Under the pieces are notes generated by a model that saw only the letters and a list, made by a program, of their open reading frames with translations, ran no database searches and was not told the origin of the DNA. From assembly GCA_009760855.2 (NCBI GenBank), contig WPIO01000077.1:1190501-1254500 (forward strand): a stretch of DNA of 64,000 nt, read 5' to 3'. The DNA is from Cristatella mucedo. Its lineage: Eukaryota > Bryozoa > Phylactolaemata > Cristatellidae. How positions within the stretch are numbered: the first letter of the stretch is position 1; every line of letters begins with the position of its first letter. A program made the position numbers and the translations under genes. Shown one piece after another: positions 60,911-64,000 of the stretch.

Positions 60911-61313
60911 ACCTCCACTGTTCTTCCGAAGTTGGAGAGCGCGCTTCAACTCGCGATCCACCGTGCTTGCGTCATGGCGCCGACAACAAGCGGGCCGCCA
61001 TCGCGGGCGGCCCACCAGAGGCGCCGGGACGAGAGGGAGCTACGAGCGCACAGGCGAGTCCTTCTCCGCTCGAGCGCCGGATGGGCGCTAGGAGAGGAGC
61101 CGGAGCAGACTCGACGAGCAGGGCGCGTTCGCGCTCACGCCATGCTCGGTCGCTGTTCTCTTCCGCTCGGCTTGGCTGGCTATTGCCGCTCACCTTATCG
61201 GCCGAGTCCGGGGCAGCTGGCGTGGCCGCCGGTCTCGCTGCCGCCCCGAGGTCGCTGAAGAGCCGGGCCTCAAGCAGAAGCGTCAGCAACACAATCGCGA
61301 CCACTGCGTTCAT
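53948..61313 (-). CDS. Secreted or cell-surface laminin G (LNS) domain protein, neurexin-like, five exons
   Basis: Joined exons 61194-61313, 60492-60613, 55048-55261, 54637-54807 and 53948-54082 give 762 nt, a closed frame of 253 codons plus TGA. All GT-AG introns agree in phase. Residues 1-22 are a signal peptide (NAVVAIVLLTLLL core). About 80-240 is one laminin G domain: TVSFEFVVRTERALLFHAES, then the turn SDGASHT, DGVTVRLDG, DNFYFGGPGP and FKMVGCIRNLTL with the paired Cys at STCPHN. The short run before the domain (LGSKFP) and the RHDMFFLH region look most like neurexin LNS1. Laminin G domains bind proteins or sugars outside the cell. Either the protein ends after this domain (TGA at 53950-53948), or a GC donor (AAG|GCGAGC, 53968) leads to further exons not found. 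A minus-strand ATTAAA lies at 53678-53673. Confidence 0.75.
54083..54636. other. Intron 4 of the LNS-domain gene
   Basis: GC-rich, with C/T tracts near the donor side. No repeat recognised. Confidence 0.65.
54637..54807 (-). CDS. LNS-domain gene exon 4 (residues 153-209)
   Basis: Acceptor GCTTCTCAG, donor GTAGGC, 57 whole codons. Encodes ITLEGKRADGVTVRLDG and VDNFYFGGPGPKRQYAEG. Confidence 0.8.
55048..55261 (-). CDS. LNS-domain gene exon 3 (residues 81-152)
   Basis: Acceptor TTTCGCCTTGCAG, donor GTGAGC. Encodes the first half of the laminin G domain (SFEFVVRTERALLFHAESED, IDRGTLKVRL) up to SDGASHT. Confidence 0.8.
55375..56060. repeat. 400-bp tandem duplication carrying an element tail
   Basis: GAGGTTACGGGCT begins at 55404 and 55804. 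The alignment extends from CGACAAC/CGACAAA-GGTCAAG through a plus-oriented family 1-like tail (GTGCCTGAATAGAGACTAAG). It continues into GCGAATC-ACTCGC and GGAAA-GGCAGCGG. Lies in intron 2 of the LNS-domain gene. Confidence 0.9.
56279..56352. repeat. (TC)n microsatellite with CTCTCC units
   Basis: TC repeats with a central (CTCTC)n variant block. Confidence 0.95.
58828..59060. repeat. Cluster of (GA)n tracts
   Basis: Three GA blocks separated by purine-rich DNA, ending directly before a family 2 element. Confidence 0.9.
59078..59748 (-). mobile_element. Non-LTR family 2 copy with inverted 5' segment
   Basis: 59078-59555 reads on the minus strand from the 3' end (CTCCGCCTGTAACTCCACAA) up to AAGGCTCGCTACGGCTTGGC (KARYGLAP). 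59565-59748 reads on the plus strand (AAGAAAGCAACCAAGTCACT, GCTATGAACATAGCTGCAAG, GATCAACGAATACAGAGCAA). That segment belongs just upstream in the intact ORF. It lies in intron 2 of the LNS-domain gene. Confidence 0.85.
59756..59832. repeat. (GA)n microsatellite
   Basis: About 35 GA units with GC interruptions, directly after the inverted end of a family 2 element. Confidence 0.95.
60492..60613 (-). CDS. LNS-domain gene exon 2 (residues 41-81)
   Basis: Acceptor TGATGTTTTCAG, donor GTAGGT. Encodes GHHLDITQNPGVLIERAAG then SRIDILGSKFPI, the first strand leading into the LNS fold. 122 bases, no stop. Confidence 0.7.
60862..60912. repeat. (TC)n tract
   Basis: TC repeats with CCC and TTTC interruptions in intron 1 of the LNS-domain gene. 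Confidence 0.9.
61194..61313 (-). CDS. LNS-domain gene exon 1, signal peptide (residues 1-40)
   Basis: ATG at 61313-61311 with AAG before it. Encodes MNAVVAIVLLTLLLEARLFS and an Ala/Pro-rich linker. It ends SADK at a perfect GTGAGC donor, phase 0. Confidence 0.75.
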
Positions 61314-62110
61314 CTTGGCCACAGGCTCCGCACTGCTCGCACAGAAACTGTCGTCCCGAAGCGCCGCCTAAGTCAGCCGAGCTAAAGAAAAAGCTAGCTT
61401 ATAGCTCCGCCCGGCGGGCGGCCCCGCCTACCATTTGCTCGACAGCCAATCGGAATCGAAGCTAAGCGATGCTTGCGTGCCCAGGGAAAAGTTCGCCAGA
61501 GCTTTAGGGTCAGCTCCGCTAATATTCATACGCGCTGCGTCGGTGCTTCGACAGCTCCTTCCCATAGCATTTTCCTCGCGTTTCTCTCTACTGGGCCGCG
61601 CGGCGGATAGTTCGGTAGCATGGCTGCCGAGCCCAGAGCCGCCGGCTCTTTGTGAGGCTGTAGGAGCAGACGACGCGAACCTCAATAGGTCGCTTGGCAG
61701 CCGCCGAAGCCCAGTACAAGACCTGAAGCTAGCGATGCCGTCGACGAGCCGCCTCTAAGAGTATTCCAGCCTGTCGCCTGGCCGCCGGCCGTAGATTGCT
61801 GGGCTCCAGCGAAGTGGTATCACTGGCAGACCATCGAATGTCGAGCAACAGCTATGCCTAGCTGCTTGCCGGGCCCCCGGGAGCTCTCACGAACGTCGAG
61901 GAAGCCCACGATATGGCCTTGCCCTTTCGAGAGCTCTCGCGTGGCTATTGGCGCCGAAGAAAAAACCTATCGTTGCGCTAAACCGACGGCAGGAGCCAGT
62001 ATTTCGCCATCAGCCAAGGACACGCGATAAGCCAACTTCGAAGCGAGCCAGATTTGCCATTCAGAGCAGCCTACGCAGGCGCCTACGCAGGCGCTTATCG
62101 CTTATAAAAT
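61314..62110. promoter_or_regulatory. Upstream region of the LNS-domain gene
   Basis: GC-rich DNA directly before the start codon. It should contain the 5' UTR and promoter by position. No specific element is recognised. Confidence 0.3.
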
Positions 62111-62119
62111 AAATAAATA

Positions 62120-62290
62120 AATAAAGCCTAGCTGATTTAACAGCCTCTTTTTGTATAGTGATAGAAGAGCCTCTACGACTATCAACGCAGCTTGCAGCGG
62201 CGATAAATGATCACCCACCGCAGGATTCGAAGCCACGAATTCGGGACGAAGGTCAGGAAAAGCATCCACCTTACCCAGTGAGCCACAGCG
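62120..62290 (-). mobile_element. tRNA-derived SINE
   Basis: Minus strand: head TAAGCCGCTGTGGCTCACTG, box-B-like GGCTTCGAATCCTG, body GTGGGTGATCATTTATCGCC. The tail reads GAGGCTGTTAAATCAGCTAG. Confidence 0.85.
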
Positions 62291-62904
62291 GCTTACGGTA
62301 TGCATTTCTCGTCGAGATTTCGGTCAATGCGACTTATCGATCGGTCGGAATCGGTCAGTTGGTAATCGCAGGGGCAGCGAGCGGCAAGGAGTCTGCAGAG
62401 AGTGATGCTGCCACTTCAAATTCGCCTCGGTGGCGGCGGCGGGAGTGTCGTCAGGGTGTCGCTGCCGCCAGTGCCGGCAGAGCGTGCCGCCTGGGCACGG
62501 CGGACTACAGCGGGCGCCGCTGCAGCCCCGACCACGCCCGGTAGCGCGACGTTGCAGAACGACCCATTGCCGATTGCGAACGACTCTCGCGAAGCTTCAC
62601 CAGCCTCGATGACGTGAGCATGTCCTGCAGCAGCGGGCGAATATTGCAGCGCTCCCTTCGTAGCGGGAGAAAGAAGCCGATCGATGGTTCAGCCGCTTGA
62701 GGTCAAAGCTGTCGAATCAGCGGATCTTCATTCTAACTTGAGAGTGATGAGTTGCCTCGGAATGAGCGAGGAGAGATTACGCGACGGCCTTTCATAGCTC
62801 GAATTGAATAACTCGTCCTCCGAGCGGTCCACAATCAGTCTGAATGCAACGGTCTGAATACGACGGTCTGAACACGATGGTCTGAACACGATCGACTGGG
62901 CCGT

Positions 62905-63062
62905 GATAGCCCAGGAAGTAAGGTGTTCGTTCTTTGTGACCGAGGTGGCGGGTTAGAATCCAGCAGCGGAGGGCGATCTTGTATTGCCAACTGCAAGCAG
63001 CAGTGATAGCCGCTTAGGCTCTTCTGCAGCTGAACAAATGAGGCTGCTAAGGCAGCTAATAT
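62905..63062 (+). mobile_element. tRNA-derived SINE
   Basis: Head GGCCGTGATAGCCCAGGAAG (box A TAGCCCAGG), box-B-like GGGTTAGAATCC, body GGGCGATCTTGTATTGCC and tail GAGGCTGCTAAGGCAGCTAA. Confidence 0.85.
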
Positions 63063-63896
63063 CGCAATGCCCGGCTTGCTGGCTTGGTACCGCTTGCACC
63101 GGGCTCTGCACCGACTCACCGCCAAAACGAGTCGACCCGACGATCGTACGATCTGGCAAATTGCCTGGTCGGCTGCTAGCAATGACCTAAGCGACCTTCG
63201 TAGCCCGCATCGTGCGCAGCGGCTCGCTCCGGGAGCCGTGAAGCAGAACGCTTTGGTGTGGAGTGCCGCACCGTCAGTTTTCTAAAGTTGCAACCGTTTC
63301 CTCTTGGACATTTGTGAGCAGTGCGGAGGTATATGGTACTTTCACCAGCAGCTTGTCACAGCTGAGCGAGCTGTAGTTCATTGATTGCAAATGAAGCCAG
63401 TACGATAATGGCACGTTTGCGAGCGAGAGTAGTAGGCAGCACGCACAGAAGACCGTTAAGACAACGCAGGCAGCTGACGATTGCAAGCGGCCAAGCGTGA
63501 CGACTGTAGTCCCTGAGAGCATGTGCCCATGAGTTTGCCAGTGGTTTTCAAGCGAAGTCTCCAGAGGTCGAATCTAGTGCCTACATATAGTACGTTCAGC
63601 CCACACCACGCCCTCTCTTCCCATGAGAAGCCGTTTGAGCACTGGTCTCACGGTAAATAGTTTCCTTTACGGGATGCTCGTTGGCCCATTAATCTCTTTC
63701 ATCGCAGCTGGACTCAGTGAAAGACTCCGCTGGACTCCATGGCTGGGCAAGTTTATCAAGAGAGAAGGCAAAGACCTGAACAAGAATGGAGCGTTCACAG
63801 CTGGGAAGCCATGGTGTGGACCAGAGGCATCGTCACTAGAAAGCCTCTCAGTGAGTCCACAGTGTCGCTTGGTCTGTTCTTGTGTTCATTTGTGCA

Positions 63897-63900
<4 letters not shown>
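63063..63900. other. Right-hand flank, no gene seen
   Basis: Short open frames only, without motifs or splice support. Confidence 0.5.
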
Positions 63901-63980
<80 letters not shown>

Positions 63981-64000
63981 TCTCTCTCTCACACACACAC
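63901..64000. repeat. (TC)n-(CA)n microsatellite at the window end
   Basis: About 45 TC units, then CACACACA running off the window. Confidence 0.97.

Overview
The window is nuclear DNA of an animal. It has spliced genes with GT-AG introns of up to about 4.5 kb, many truncated non-LTR retrotransposons, tRNA-derived SINEs, a hAT element of the SPIN type, Tc1/mariner remnants and very long (GA)n arrays. There are no bacterial-style operons, and most open frames come from GC-rich or microsatellite DNA. The species cannot be fixed from sequence alone. The protein matches and repeat types fit an invertebrate metazoan best (inference).

Three spliced genes can be read by joining exons so that splice sites and codon phases agree. 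(1) Positions 1008-24505, minus strand: the complete SRP54 gene, 15 coding exons adding up to exactly 503 codons plus stop. It encodes the GTPase subunit of the signal recognition particle. Its introns hold most of the mobile elements in the left third. (2) Positions 27692-30739, plus strand: at least five phase-compatible exons ending in a stop. They form the 3' part of a gene I do not recognise, transcribed away from SRP54; its first exons probably lie in 24.6-26.3 kb. (3) Positions 53948-61313, minus strand: five exons that join into a 253-codon frame. The product has a signal peptide and one laminin G (LNS) domain most like the first LNS domain of neurexins. It either ends after that domain or continues through a splice site I could not settle.

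The rest is repeat-rich. Non-LTR family 1 (CR1/L2-like, ATT-repeat tail) has copies near 9.6-10.7, 12.2-13.5, 20.6-21.2, 26.3-27.65, 34.9-36.4 and 51.1-52.6 kb plus many short tails. Family 2, a related element with a different 3' end, has copies near 8.9-9.5, 21.4-22.2, 45.6-46.0 and 59.1-59.75 kb. tRNA-derived SINEs lie near 13.1, 31.1, 33.2, 43.3, 43.9, 62.2 and 63.0 kb. From about 37 kb onward the DNA becomes more GC- and CpG-rich in blocks (37.3-39.4, 46.8-49.5, 53.7-58.6, 60.2-63.2 kb). There, long open frames occur by chance in several frames at once, and I did not call them genes.

SRP54 acts in cytosolic protein targeting to the endoplasmic reticulum. The laminin G protein would itself enter that route through its signal peptide. 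No other functional link between the genes is visible.
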